A stretch of 64,000 nt of DNA from contig NC_045130.1 of assembly GCF_007655135.1 (NCBI RefSeq), positions 23,069,363 through 23,133,362 of the forward strand, in the 5' to 3' direction. The DNA comes from Punica granatum (Eukaryota; Streptophyta; Magnoliopsida; Myrtales; Lythraceae). Numbering within the stretch: position 1 is the stretch's first letter; each line of letters begins with the position of its first letter. Made by a program: the position numbers and the translations under genes. Positions 35,706 to 47,596 of this stretch are shown piece after piece. The notes under the pieces were generated by a model, which made no database searches, was not told the origin of the DNA, and was given only the letters and a program-made list of their open reading frames with translations.

Positions 35706-36401
35706 TTGTGCCGACGTCGGCTCCGCTTGAAATTAGGTCCTCTACTAGTTTTTGTAGGGGAGGAGTCATAACTATTTAAGGTCATTGGAACCTTAGGCCT
35801 ATAAGTTGCTGGGTCTAGGAAAGGACATGATGTTGCTTCCTAGGTTCGTTAAGGTCATGGTCTGAGGAATCAGAGAATTCTAGGCTTGGGGGTCCTATTA
35901 CAATTGGGTTTCTTCGATCGCTCGAGAATTGGTACTCGGCCTACTTGAGGTTTGCCAAATTTTAATTGGTTGTCGAGTTGTTTAGTCGCAGTCCACACCC
36001 TTACTCGCATTTGAAAATTTGAGGAATGGATCGGATTAATTTAATTGATCTGTATGAGCCAATCTCTGGATTATTCCGTGTGACCGAGTTGATTGAAATC
36101 GATGAAAGTGGGTTGTGGGCACATAGTACCGAGGTTGGCACATACAGTCATGATTTCGCTCTCGCTCACCCTGATATTCGATCAAGATTTAACTATGGAA
36201 ATCATTTCAAAATGGACCTCTTTTTTATCGAAATTCTCCATTTTTGCCACTTTTAATTTTGAAAAGATAAAAGGGACTCAACCCACCGTATTGGGCCAAG
36301 ACATGCCCAACTAGGCCTCGGGGGTTTCTTAAGTGGCCTGGCCTTCTCACGGACCTCGCTAATCTGACCCGAGGAACTTTACTAGTCTAAGAGGCTTCTC
36401 A
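35706..36401 (-). repeat. LTR of the second Tat-type element, part next to PBS
   Basis: Starts TGTG then the palindrome CCGACGTCGG (35711-35720) and runs right until a gypsy derivative interrupts it at 36402. It should resume at 39173. Its far end is not located. An ORF at 36026-36256 matches nothing recognised. Confidence 0.55.
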
Positions 36402-36984
36402 TGATGCGATTCGCGCCAAGAATGACGAGACCCGACAACTAAAGGAATCCAAGATCGTTCCACGATCAGATTTGATTGACGAACCCTCAACTCGTTATTT
36501 ACAACATAAACAAGAACCTTGGTATAACTGACCTCAACCCGTTGTTTATTGCAAAACAAGAACCTCGGTATATAGGAAGACGCCACAAACGGTGATGGAA
36601 AGCCATTTGATAAGTCGATAAAGACGCTACAAACGGTGGTGGAAAGTCGTTTGATAAATCGATGATGAACGCCACAGAAACTTCCGATAAGTTCGAATTA
36701 GTTCTTCAAGAACCAAAGAGAATACTCTCACAATTTTCTGAATGTTCATTTCTTATTAAAATTCACTAAGATAAATATATATAGACATAAAATTATCATA
36801 ATCTGGCCATATCTCCTACTATAGATAAGGAAAATAAAACCTAAAATATCGATAGAGATATGATATAATCTATAAAGATGTGAAATCTAAATATCTCGAG
36901 AATATCTCCATGAGATTTAAACTTTAAACAAATCTGATGATATCTTCTCTTGATCATCAAATATTCTAGAAGCTTCCTCAAACA
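36402..36984 (-). repeat. 3' LTR (truncated) of the gypsy deletion derivative
   Basis: Matches 38372-38940 with a few substitutions and indels, for example a 12-base AAGGAATCCAAG-type insertion. On the - strand it ends GAATCGCATCA. Confidence 0.85.
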
Positions 36985-37770
36985 CTTTACGAACAAGTAT
37001 CGATCGATCGGTACTACATCACACAACACTTCATCTTCGTATTTACTGATTCGAAATGCAACTAACACCTGCTTGTCCACCCTTATCTCACCACTATCAT
37101 TTAACCATTGCAATTTGTATGGCTTGGGGTGCTTCAGCATGGGTAGTCCCAATTTTTCCACTATTGTTGTGCTTGCGACATTAGTACAACTACCACCATC
37201 AATAATCACACGACATACCTTGTCTTTGATGTAGCACCTAGTGTGAAAGATGTTCTCCCGCTGCATTTCTTCAACTCTTTTTGTTTGCAAGCTCAATGTT
37301 CTCATTGCCACCAATGTCAATGCATCTGGAGCTAAATATTCCTCCTCGGGAACGTCCTCCAATGGGGGCATGTCATTGGGATCACTCTTTCTTTGGAATG
37401 ATGGGATTTTCATCTTAATACTACCCAAGTTATTGTATTCCCGATTCCTAACTTCTCTAAACCGCCTTCCATGTCTCATATTACTAACAACTGAATCCCA
37501 ATCATCTTCTTCATCAAAACCAGCCCCATAATTCTCTTTATCTTCAACCCTTACTTCACTCGGTCGAACTGTTTCCTTCCGACGCATATTAGGAGCGTTT
37601 CGTGGCTGCTCCACACGTGTGTTCTCCATCTGATCTATCCGTTCATGAACCTGCTCTAACTCCAACCTCATCACACGCCTCATCTCACTCATCATGGCCT
37701 CCATAAGTACTTTCGAATCAGCCAATTCCGTAACACCTTCGGGAATACTTATAGCACTGTTGTGAGACAT
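36985..37770 (-). pseudogene. Fused gag N-terminus and protease of the gypsy derivative
   Basis: ATG at 37770 opens a frame with a helical acidic/basic gag N-terminus (SEMRRVMRLELEQVHERIDQ) ending IKMKIPSFQRKSDP. The gag core is then skipped, and the frame goes straight to PPLEDVPEEEY and a retropepsin-like protease (RVIIDGGSCTNVASTTIVEKLGLP, WLNDSGEI). It continues as CDVVPIDRYLF and runs into the 3' LTR, ending at 36841. The frame is uninterrupted for 309 codons, so the internal gag deletion kept frame. The full-length family would continue to RT and integrase. Confidence 0.8.
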
Positions 37771-38357
37771 GACTGCTGCAAAATAAAGTTAGAAAGAATG
37801 AACCTCACAATTCTCTCCCTTACGTTTTTGCATTCAAGAATGTGAATCACTCTACACTCGTGTTTTCACTCAAAAAAATATGTGCCTTTTAACCCTCTAA
37901 TGTTCTCATCGCTCTTGCCTTTTTCCACTCGACAATTCTCTTTCAGTTCTTTTGGAACTAAACAAACAACTCCAAATTTTCTAGCAACAATTCACCAAGA
38001 ACTCATCAAGGAAAATTAATGGTCAAAGGAAATTTCAGGAAGAAAAGAAACAAGAGAAAAGGCAACTACTATGAAGGATTAAATAAACCAGAATGTTATA
38101 CGTAATTCTGGGAACATAATCAATGTAGATCACAAAGAAATGGAAATAACAACTTTAGAATGGTCCGATTCAAAGAATTTGGATCAAATTGACTACAATA
38201 GCTTCTTTCTTTTCTTTCGTTCTTTCGTTTTTTTTCAGCTCTTTTTTTTGTCAATTTTTTTGGCCGATTTTTTTTTGACTAATAACAATCCAAAAAGAAC
38301 AAACTTGACGAAATGAAGCTCAGCAAATTGAAACGAAAACCTGATTTGGAGCCTGAT

Positions 38358-38369
38358 GCTCTAATACCA
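38358..38369 (-). other. Primer-binding site (TGGTATTAGAGC)
   Basis: Just inside the 5' LTR, two bases from its CA end. One mismatch to the common initiator-Met PBS TGGTATCAGAGC. Confidence 0.8.
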
Positions 38370-38371
38370 AA

Positions 38372-39167
38372 TGATGCGATTCCCACCAAGAATGACGAGA
38401 CCCGACAACTAATCGTTCCACGATCAGATTTGATTGACGAACCCTCAACCCGTTGTTTACAATATAAACAAGAACCTTGGTATAACTAATCTCAACCCGT
38501 TGTTTATTGCGAAACAAGAACCTCGGTATATAGGAAGACGCCACAAATGGCGATAGAAAGCCGTTTGATAAGTCGATGAAGACGCCACAAACGGTGGTGG
38601 AAAGCCGTTTGATAAGTCAATGATGAACCGCAGAAACTTCCGATAAATTCGAATTAGTTCTGCAAGAACCAAAGAGAATACTAATACAATTTTCTGAATG
38701 TTCCTTTCTTATTAAAATTCACTAAGATGAATATATATAGACATAAAGTAATCATAATCTGGCCATATCTCCTCCTATAGATAAGGAAAATAAAACCTAA
38801 AATATCGATAGAGATATGACATAATCTATAAAGATATGAAATCTAAATATCCCGAGAATATCTCCATGAGATTTAAACTTTAAACAAATCTGATGATATC
38901 TTCTCTTGATCATCAAATATTCTAGAAACTTCATCAAACACTTACTGAATTTAGCCTTACCCGAAATCTTTTATAACTTGAATCATGTTAGTGGACCTTT
39001 GTTGATCACGGGATTCATGTCCAATGGGCCTCAACGAATTTGCTTGAGCTCAAACCTCTTGAATCAGGCCGTTGAGTTCATCTTTAAACTTCTTTGCTCG
39101 TGCTCGCGTAATCGGTCCAATTGGAACTTGAATTGGATCCCTTGAAGTCGTGCTACGATTTGCTTCA
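38372..39167 (-). repeat. 5' LTR (full, 796 bp) of the gypsy derivative
   Basis: TG..CA on the - strand, next to TSD TCTCA. Its first 200 bp encode a GPITRARAKKFKDELNGLIQE segment (box at 39089-39118), the same polyprotein-tail motif as in the LTRs at 42114, 43258 and 57358. Confidence 0.82.
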
Positions 39168-39172
39168 TCTCA

Positions 39173-41729
39173 GGTCGGGGCGGGTCGGCCACCCCTCTCT
39201 TTGTGGTCGGTTTGGTCTTTTGAAGCTAGGTTATCTCCTTGGTTCTCATTCATCGATGGTTTGTGCTTAAAACCGCAATATAAATAAATCGTTGAACCGT
39301 CTTTAAGTGGATTCACTGGTTCATGTGAGTTCAGTTTCTACAAACAACTCAAGAGCACATAAACATCATTTCTAAAGATCAAAACATGCTCAACAGCATT
39401 CATCACCACTCATCATCACACTTAAATGTTCAACAATCATGGAAGAGCATGGGAACATCAAATCAACCTCAAACCAACCATGTCCTCCCATGGGAATTGA
39501 TGAGGACACATAAATGAAATAAGATTTGGGCTCGGATAAGGCGAACTCGACCCAGTAATGATTAAGCCCAACTTAGACTTTTGATAGGCCGAAGATCTGC
39601 TAATAAAGGCTCGACCCAAAGAAAAGCCCAACCGAGGCCCTACTAGGCATCTCAACCTGGCACCAACTTAGTCCTAAGCCTGGTGTAAAAAGCAGATAGG
39701 CAGGAAAGAAAACGAAGCATTGAATCTCCTCATCCGGACTTTCCCTCTCTACAATCACACTCTCTCACTAAGCTCTCAGCTCCCTCTCACATCCTTTAAG
39801 CATCATTGCGACCCGAGTTGGGTTGATCATTCAAGGAGCACATCGAATCAGAGAGCAGAAAAAAGCACACCGGGATCACACATCAAAAGATAGATTTTTG
39901 AGATTAAACAAATAAGTCATTGAATGCTAAGTATTTAATTTCTACCTTCAGTGCATATCTTTAAAACAATACGAAATAATTGGTAAGATTTTATTCTTCA
40001 GGAAAGCGCGTGTAAAATGAATTTTGAAACATTGCTTCTACTCTCCATAGACCTTGTTTTAAACTCCAATCGCTCGTGTTTTTAACAAAAAAGACACATT
40101 AATATTCTTGAATAACCCTTTGAATTATATAATTTATTCAATAGAAAAAGGGGTTCGAGACAGAGAAATCGATATTCTCATGTAGTGAGAAATATTCATG
40201 TTTGAGTGTTTTCCAGTCCAAAATTGTTTTCTAGACATGCATATATTTTTCGATAACTTGTCTCTACTCAAGCTTGCTTTAAAATCCTGAAAATTGTGCT
40301 TTAAAATCCTGAGAATGATGAAAATGAAGTTTTTTGATAAGTTTTAGGGCAAATGCGCTATTTAATCAGACCAAACCAATTCACTTCCAACTATTTAAAG
40401 TAAGTTCCCTCCGAGGTGGAATTGTAAGATGGGGGCGTGGTTGGTAATCGCACCTAGCTCTCAAGGCGCCGTTACCAACCGCGCCAAGTACCAGTTGTCC
40501 AAACGGATAGGTCTGGACAGTTAGACCTATCCAGAGCTCTCCAAATTTGAAAATCATTTTTATTTTCACCCATGAGGTTTCGTTATTTACAAAATGGTCA
40601 CCGACTTCCCTTTGCCTCTAAGTAGAATGTCATTTGCTGAAGAACGAACTTTTGGACCACTCTCATGCGTTGAGATTCTGCCTACTGACGTAAAATTCTC
40701 ACATTTGCATAGATCTAGCCTAAATAGTAACGATAGTATCCCATGGAAGTTAGATTCATACTCGTCGGTGGCTACTTTGCCGGAGTTAGGCCAGAAAAGG
40801 TAAAACTCGTGTGTTGCAGAGGCTGGTCGGTATTGATTCGAGCTCTTTAGCTCGAGTTAATGCCGATTCATACCTTTTCTCTCCTTCTCTTGAGTTATTA
40901 TGCAAAGTACTAAAGGAAAATCGGCTTTTCGTGCTTCCTAGAGTAATATCTTGCTAGAATGGATGTTTGTATGTCTAATATCAAGCTAATAGGATGATTC
41001 GGGATAGGATTTTATAGTTAATTTTGTGTAAATGCACTAGGATTAGCTTAATCATATCAAAATGTTGATAATTTTGCTTGATTAGTGCTCCTTATAGGAT
41101 TAATCGACAGTGGCATGTTAATTAGGCTTTAAATTTGGCTTAATCATGATGATTTGTCCTCGGGTGAATTCTGGTCATGTGGAGTTCGAGTCCAATTCGT
41201 AGTTGATCGGGCTTCATTGAGGTTAAATTGCATGAAATTGGACTAATGTCACACTTGGTTATTATTGAACAGGCTTGAATGTGCTTAATTTGTCTAGATT
41301 AGCATGATATTGAACTTGAAACATTCTGTAATTTTCAGTCAATTGGTTATAGATGAGTTAATTTGATGATTTATGGCTCAATTAGGCTTATTTAGTGATA
41401 AGTAGCTCTTGATTGCTTGATATTAGGCTTAATTAGATCAACTGGACTTAATTAGCTCAAAATCGATCTGATAAGCATGCTGAAAAATTTTATTGAATTG
41501 ATCCGATAGTCAATTGCATGATTCCTTGGTAGATTAGGCTTGACTAGAGCTAATTGCCTTGTTAGGCCTCATTGCGGCCAAGTGCTTTGATTTTTGTTTC
41601 AATTGATGAATGGAGCCCTTGATTACGTTGATGGTAATGTGGCTACCAATTAAGTCCAGTTTTGCTCAATTAGAGCCTAATTAGGATTAATTAGACCAAT
41701 TTAGGTGAAATTGACCTACTAAGAGTTTC
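39173..41729. other. Repeat-derived spacer (Tat-type LTR sequence), no gene
   Basis: No supported ORF. It should include the continuation of the reverse-strand Tat LTR, and from about 41000 the left part of the + strand Tat LTR that ends at 44452 (CTTAATTAG-rich text continues past 43260). The boundary between them is not visible to me. Confidence 0.4.
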
Positions 41730-43258
41730 TGATGCGAACCTCGACGAACCTGCCGTGAGACCTAACAACAGTAGAATGAGATCAAACCCGGGATCGTTCA
41801 ATGAAGGTTTCAAGGATAGGGAATATTGAATCGCTGACTATAAAGAGCCAGAAATCAATATTATAATATGAAATATTGACCAGGTAGCTATAAAGAGCTA
41901 GAAACCAATATTATAAATGTCGGAAATCACAAGTCATCACACTTGCAATATCAGCGAAGTTGCAAAAGAACAGCTCAAAGAAAACCTCTCTCACAAAGTT
42001 GAATGAAAACTGATCTATCTTTCTCTATGGATGCCACATGTCTATTTATAAAGAGATACTAGCTAATAACCTAATGGGCTAATGGACTTGGCTAAAATAT
42101 ATCCTAAGGGTAATGATACGACTCTGGGTCAAACTGACGAGCTTAGATCGGAAGGACTTCGTGATGAGGATCGTGGGCACAATGATGAGGCTGAAGCACA
42201 CGAGCTCGGAAGTTGGATTCGTGAAGAGGGAGTTGATGCACAAGATCTTGGAGGCTTGCATGTTCTGAGTGGACTAATCGCACAAGCGAAGGCAAGACAA
42301 ATCCAGCAAGTTGTGGAAAGCTCGTTTGCGGGTTTTTTTTTTGCCAAGAAGAGACTAATTCGATTAGGTCCCTAAAGGGCCTTATCTAATTAACTTGTCT
42401 TGAGATGGTTGATAGCCCATCCAAAATTAGAGTACACGCATAAGGAAAGCCAAGAGATGCTGAAGAAGAAATAAAAGACTGTCAAATATTCTAGGGGGGC
42501 ATTTATTTAGTTTCCTCTATTAATTCCAACTTTAGGAAACTAAAGATATTCCAGTTGCCAAGTTATTAGTTTCCAGATTCTCCTAGGCTTATATAAAGGA
42601 GGCTGAATAGCTGATTAGGGGGATTTTTTTTCAAACTATGCTAGTGACAATTTTCCTCTAAGTTGTTCTTCGGCAACCTTCCGAGATTGTAAGCTTGGAT
42701 GCTTGTAATTCTCGGCTACTTATAATATTGGTTCTTGGCTTTCTATAACCATCGGGTCAATATTCCATTTCTTTATAATATTGGTTCTTGGTTTTCTATA
42801 ACCATTGGGTCAGTATTCCATCCCTCTTAACCTCTATTGGCAATCCGAGTTCGATTTCCAGTCTTTGTTGTCGGGTCTTGCGGCAGGTCTCGTGGGGTTC
42901 GCATCAGGTAACAAGTCCAAAATGAAATAGACCCAACTTATTGAAAGCAACTAATTAACTCTTAGAACAAATAGCCAAAATTCAGCCATTTGAACTTGGA
43001 TCATCTTCTAGATAGACTTCTAGGATATGAACGGTCATGGTTTCTTGTTCCACATGCAGCTCACCCAAGAGCTCGACTTTTCCTTCGTGGATATGTAATA
43101 ACAGCCTTTGCATGGCTTGTTGGATTCGCTTAGCTCGTGCTCTTATACTTGGTCCAGCTAGCACATGCTTGTCCCAAAGCTCGCCTTCATGCCCGACCCC
43201 GTCATCATGGGATCCTTCCTCATGCCCGTGCGAAGGGTCCTTTAGCTGGATCATATCA
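41730..43258 (-). repeat. Solo LTR (reverse strand), TSD GTTTC, split by a second solo LTR
   Basis: On the - strand it reads TGATATGATCCAGCT at 43258 and ends GGTTCGCATCA at 41730. GTTTC flanks both sides (41725-41729, 43259-43263). Removing the insert at 42114-42906 and one GGTAA copy leaves about 731 bp that aligns along its length with the solo LTR at 57358-58063. Its start encodes MIQLKDPSHGHEEGSHDD..STRARAKR-type sequence (43254-42982), the polyprotein tail of the family. No internal region is present, so it arose by LTR-LTR recombination. Confidence 0.88.
42114..42906 (+). repeat. Solo LTR nested in another, TSD GGTAA
   Basis: Starts TGATACGACTCTGG and ends GGGGTTCGCATCA, flanked by GGTAA at 42109-42113 and 42907-42911 (793 bp). 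It is a divergent relative of the LTR it sits in, in the opposite orientation. Its start carries the same tail motif in decayed form (LIAQAKARQIQQ, near 42271). The second half has two copies of TTATAATATTGGTTCTTGG, as the related LTR at 57358 does. Confidence 0.88.
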
Positions 43259-44452
43259 GTTTCAGCCTTAGGAATTGGAATCTAATTGAGTCTAATTGAA
43301 TATCCTTAGGCTTGATTAGTGTAGATAATCACTCTTATGTGTACGTGTGAGTATGGCCAAATGTGTATTAGAGTAATCGATAAAAAATTGGCCAAATCGT
43401 GAAGTTAATGAATTAATCTGTAATAATCATTTAAACTTGGCTTAATCATATGGGACTAAAGGCAATTAAATACTAATTAGAGTTTAGGTCCTTAAGAAGG
43501 TCTTCATGACCTTGAGGGTGGGTCATTAGGACCTTGGATCCCTTAAACCGATTAAAGCCCATTACTGACTCATTATTGGAGTTAATAATAATAAATCCAA
43601 CATTGTGTGCAAAATATTTAAAAGTGGTTAATCATGTATATTGACATAAATCATCGAGATTAAGGATAATAAACCCCTAATTGAGTCCTAGGATCCACAT
43701 TGAATGTCATATTGACCTTGAGGAAATTACGACCACTTTTGTAGATTGTTTTGGGATTAAATGGTTAAATCATGTAAATATGGCCTTTATAACAAAATGA
43801 AAATAAAATTGAGCAAAATGTGAATAAAAGATTTAGATATAGAAAAACAAACTTATAATTTTTCTAGATTAAGAGCTCTAAGCCTAATTTTCTCTCTTCG
43901 GGCCTTAAGCCCATTTTTTGGGCCCACCAGGCCTTCTTGTGTTTGAATATATCGTCCTGAATGGTTCATTTTATCTTAGTGTGAAGATATAGCCCATTTT
44001 TATTTTCGGCCCCAATGTGTGGCCCATTTTCAAAGTCAGCATGTATAATTTATATATAAGAACGTGAATATATGTGGAGTCTGTAATTTGAAAATTTTAT
44101 TACTTGAATACTTGTACATTCACGAATAAAGTCTAGACTTTAGGATAAACAATTAGAGTTTTAAATAAAAAGTGTTAGAAACTATTAGGAGCCCAAAAGG
44201 GTATCAAAAGACGAGTTATTAGCTTCTGGGCTTCTAATCTCGTAACAAAGACCTCAAAATCATTTCTTTGGTTCAAAAACCGAATCAAACTTAAATTCTT
44301 AGGTGATTAGTGTCTTGCCCTCCTAGGGCATTTAGGTGGCTCACCGACCAAATAAACGGTGTAGTGGTGACTCCAATCCAATTGGATCTCAGGCAACATG
44401 GACTAATAAAATTTCAAGTCAGGGTGAAGGCCCAAAATCACATCATGCGGCA
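43259..44452 (+). repeat. End of LTR of a third Tat-type element
   Basis: AT-rich non-coding text that ends CATCATGCGGCA at 44452, followed after two bases by a degraded Tat-type PBS. It contains GTGTAGTGGTGACTCC (44361-44376), also found in reverse near 58525-58545. The left limit is not located. Confidence 0.5.
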
Positions 44453-44454
44453 GC

Positions 44455-44474
44455 TTGGCGAGTTTATTGGGGAT
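44455..44474 (+). other. Degraded Tat-type primer-binding site
   Basis: TTGGCGAGTTTATTGGGGAT lines up with TTGGTGACTCTGCTGGGGAC at 6922 with six differences, and has the same spacing from the LTR-ending CA. Confidence 0.6.
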
Positions 44475-45040
44475 CCTACAAGAGAGCTTGGGTCCAGAAT
44501 CCTCATTTCCTAAAAGACTCTAATATTAACACTTGTTTGTACGAACTCTTTGAGTACGCAAATTATAATTAGTACTACATTCCAAATAATCTGGTCAACC
44601 CCGGACCAATGATAGGATTCCTTTTAGGATTAGATAGGGAGACTCAGTAAGGGTACCCTTGTGTGGGGGTTCCCACCGGACACAATCCTAAACGACTCTC
44701 GCTCGACCCATTAGTCTAATGATCCCCGCTTTGGGGTGATTGGAAACTACGAGTCGTAGACCTGCAAGTATCGATAGCACCCAATTGTAGAAAGTCGTAA
44801 GCCCTACATATGTATACTCTTGAGTGATGATTGCTTGTTTACGAGTGAATTCAGGTTGTACATGAAAATTTCTCAACCTTCTTTAAATATTGTAATGCAT
44901 AACATTTTTTTATAATGGTGGCCTAGATTATCATTTTGAATCATATAAGCTGACATCCACCCCTTTTGTTTGTAGATAGGATTGCTAGAGTATAGTTACC
45001 TAGGGATGATGTCTTTTAATGGTGGAGAGCTCTCTTCTAA
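44475..45040 (+). other. Leader of the third Tat-type element
   Basis: Non-coding. TTAGGATTAGATAGGGAGACTC followed by AGTAAGGGTACCC near 44625 matches the leader of the first Tat-type element near 7120. Confidence 0.5.
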
Positions 45041-45211
45041 ATGGAACAAGACTATGTGAGGATGACTGTGGACAATGCCTCGTCGTTACTAGAGGTGGAA
45101 GTCGACTAGCGCCTGCTGAGTGCGCTGGTCGACTGTTGGGACCACCCTAACAAGACAGTATTCAATGTCGACCGAAGGGAGATGAGGGTGGCGGCCGACC
45201 CTAGAGGAGCA
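45041..45211 (+). pseudogene. ORF1 (plant-mobile-domain-like) fragment, left half, split by copia
   Basis: ATG at 45041 opens MEQDYVRMTVDNASSLLEV, then an in-frame TAG, then RLLSALVDCWDHPNKTVFNVD. The WD(H)P..VF pattern corresponds to FWDPKHAVFNF in the ORF1 at 7547. The copia element interrupts it at 45212, with GAGCA duplicated. The right half is at 56887. Confidence 0.6.
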
Positions 45212-45588
45212 TGTAAGAATATATTATGTATTTACATAATTAAGGAAATAATCTCTCAATTAGGTGGCCCTCATTCACACAATATATTCCGTGATTTGAG
45301 TGAGATATATAATATCTTGTGGATTACAGTTAATACCCTTTTGATAAGAGGATATATAAGGAAATAATATTATGAGGGGTCCCTAGCTCCGCCAATTTAA
45401 AGGGCCTGTATCTCCATCTAAACATCCCATACGGAGAGGTTAAGAGTTAGAAGACACTTTCAGTCGTATATGTTTTATAGGTTTATCGCGTGACGTGTGG
45501 AAATCATCGACGTTATCAAGGCAATGTTTGGAGGTTAGTTTAATCCAATGCGTAATCTATTACTATTAGATTAAAAATTAATCTTACA
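45212..45588 (+). repeat. 5' LTR of the copia element
   Basis: Starts TGTAAGAATATATTATG, ends TTAATCTTACA; the terminal TGTAAGA/TCTTACA is an inverted repeat. Preceded by TSD GAGCA. Confidence 0.93.
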
Positions 45589-45590
45589 GT

Positions 45591-45602
45591 TGGTATCAGA
45601 GC
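45591..45602 (+). other. Primer-binding site TGGTATCAGAGC
   Basis: Two bases after the 5' LTR. It is a perfect copy of the plant initiator-Met tRNA PBS common in copia and gypsy elements. Confidence 0.92.
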
Positions 45603-47011
45603 CAATCTTCATGCCATGCTTAGTGTTATAGTCGCGCTTGATGATTTTATAATATCATGCAATTAGGGTTTACAATTTACCTATCGATTAAGGTTGATTG
45701 AATTTTATTCTTGCAATTAGGGTTTCGATTATTGCAATATTATTTGATTTTATGTGGTTAATCTGTATTCAAATGTAATCAAGCTGGATTAGGGTTAATT
45801 AAAGCAAATTAGGGCCGAATTAGGGTTTCCAGGGATTCAAGTGGCCGTGGCCAGCCTCTGGGCGGCCGAAGGAGGAGGCCAAAGGGACACGCCAGCTTGA
45901 AATCTATGGTGGGCGTGCTTCCTGCCAGTGTTTTGGCTCGGGTGGAGCGATAGCAAGCGAGACAAGACCCAATCGTGGCTTGGAGCCTCGACTTTTGGCC
46001 TATGATCGCAACCCTAGTCACGGTGGTGCGGTTGCGGCCATTCGAGGCCACGGGCTGCATCAGGAAGGTCTAGGGCGTCGATTGCCCTCAACGGTGAGTT
46101 GGAATCGTGGCCACCTCCGCAATTTGAAGCAGCGGTGGCTCTTCTCAACTCGTAGCTCTAGACCCGAGCCAAGGCTCCTCCCGACCTCGACCAATTCCCG
46201 ACCTCTGTCCTCTCCAAGCGGCTACAATAGAGCCTAGTCTAGCCGGTCAGACGCTAACGTAGCCGTTACCGGCGCGATGATGGCCGTGATTGGCAGTTTT
46301 GCAAGGGTAGCGCTAGAGTTTCGGGAGAAGTGACGGGCTAGGGTTTTTCGAGGCTGGGGTAGAAGTCGGGCGGAGACGGTGAAGTTGACCCAACCCAGAT
46401 CGATTTCGATTTCACCCCATCCAATCTTGGCCCGCTCCAGCTGTAGTCCGACCCGAATTTGTGTTTGTGTTTCGGCCCAATTGAACTGGCTTGACCTGTT
46501 TAGTGAATTGGGCTGACCTGGGCTCAAGCCCATTAAGTTAAATCTCAGCCCAGTTTAACCAGCCCTGTGACCAGTTTGATTGGTTCAGATCCTGGTTTGA
46601 TCGGTTCAGATAACTCTGACCGGTTCTGACTGGTTTGATTATTTTCTAGTCCGGTCTAATGCTATGTAGTGTAGTTTTAAGGATATAGGAGTAGCCAAAG
46701 CACCCTATATAAGGCAAATCACGTATAGTTAAACTACAATATGGTTATTAGCATCAAATTGTAATCGAGTTGTGAGATTAATCGTTTTGCCCCAAATGGT
46801 AGTTATTAGTCTTGGGACTTAGATTCGTCTAAGAAGGTAATTTTTGGTATTATGATGGCATTGTTCTATGCCCAAAGGATTAAGGAATAGTTTCATCATA
46901 ATTATCAAATTTATTTGTCTCACTAGTAAATTCATGCATTTTTGCGGCTTATCCCCAAAAAGAGGAGGAATTTATTATATATGGTTATTTCTTATTTTGC
47001 ATAGCACTTAA
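45603..47011 (+). other. Long leader of the copia element
   Basis: 1.4 kb without supported ORF, unusually long for copia. It contains a GC-rich part (45830-46530) and several GGTTCNGA/GGTTTGAT motifs near 46560-46640. Confidence 0.55.
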
Positions 47012-47596
47012 TTGATGTCCTTGATTTTTGCAGCACTTCCTCAATCTATTCTTGAAAATATTGCATATGTTCCTATACTTGATGGACAAAATTTTTCTGA
47101 TTGGGAGGAGTCGGTTCTTTTCACTCTAGGGTACATGGACTTGGACTATGTGCTCCGTGAGGAGGAGCCACCTGCTCCCACGAATAGAGATACACCTGAG
47201 GTCAAGGAGAAGTATGAGTGGTGGGAGAAATCCAACCGCTTAAGCCTCATGCTCATGAAGTCCCGTGTGAATAAAAGCATACGGGGAGCTGTTGGTGAGG
47301 TAACCAAGGCTAAGGATTTTCTGAAGGCAATTAAGGATCAATTTGCCAAATTAGATAAGGCCTTGGCAAGTACCCTGATGAAGAGACTGACTAGCAAGAC
47401 CTTCGACAATTCAAAGGGTGTGCGTGCACACATTATGGAAATAAGAGACTTGGTAACACAACTCAAGACATTGAAGATTGATATCTCTGAGCCATTTTTG
47501 GTTCACTTCATTCTCAACTCCTTGCCAGCTAAGTATGGACCTTTCAAGATCTCCTACAACACACATAAAGAGGAGTGGTCCATTACAAAACTCTTG
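47012..47596 (+). pseudogene. copia gag, cut by a gypsy insertion
   Basis: The capsid part of copia Gag: LDGQNFSDWEESVLFTLGYMDLDYVL near 47077, then EKYEWWEKSNRLSLMLMKSRV, then IRDLVTQLKTLKIDISEPFLVHFILNSLPAKY. The frame is open until the family text stops after WSITKLL at about 47596 and enters LTR sequence, running on to 47692 as non-homologous residues. The Gag tail with its zinc knuckle resumes at 52794, and some codons between the two are missing. The start used is uncertain; an ATG at 47015 is plausible. Confidence 0.85.

Larger units (their letters stand above)
36402..39167 (-). mobile_element. Ty3/gypsy deletion derivative (gag N-terminus plus protease only), TSD TCTCA
   Basis: Complete outer ends: TCTCA at 36397-36401 and 39168-39172. 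The 5' LTR is 38372-39167 (- strand TGAAGCAAATC..GCATCA) and the 3' LTR is 36402-36984. The PBS is at 38358-38369. RT, RNase H and integrase are absent, and the gag core is deleted. The 3' LTR lacks about the first 210 bp of the 5' LTR, so one deletion removed everything from inside protease to inside the 3' LTR. Confidence 0.85.

Noticed and set aside
45830..46530. Host gene fragment captured in the copia leader
   Set aside because: GC-rich but with no frame resembling a known protein; treated as leader.
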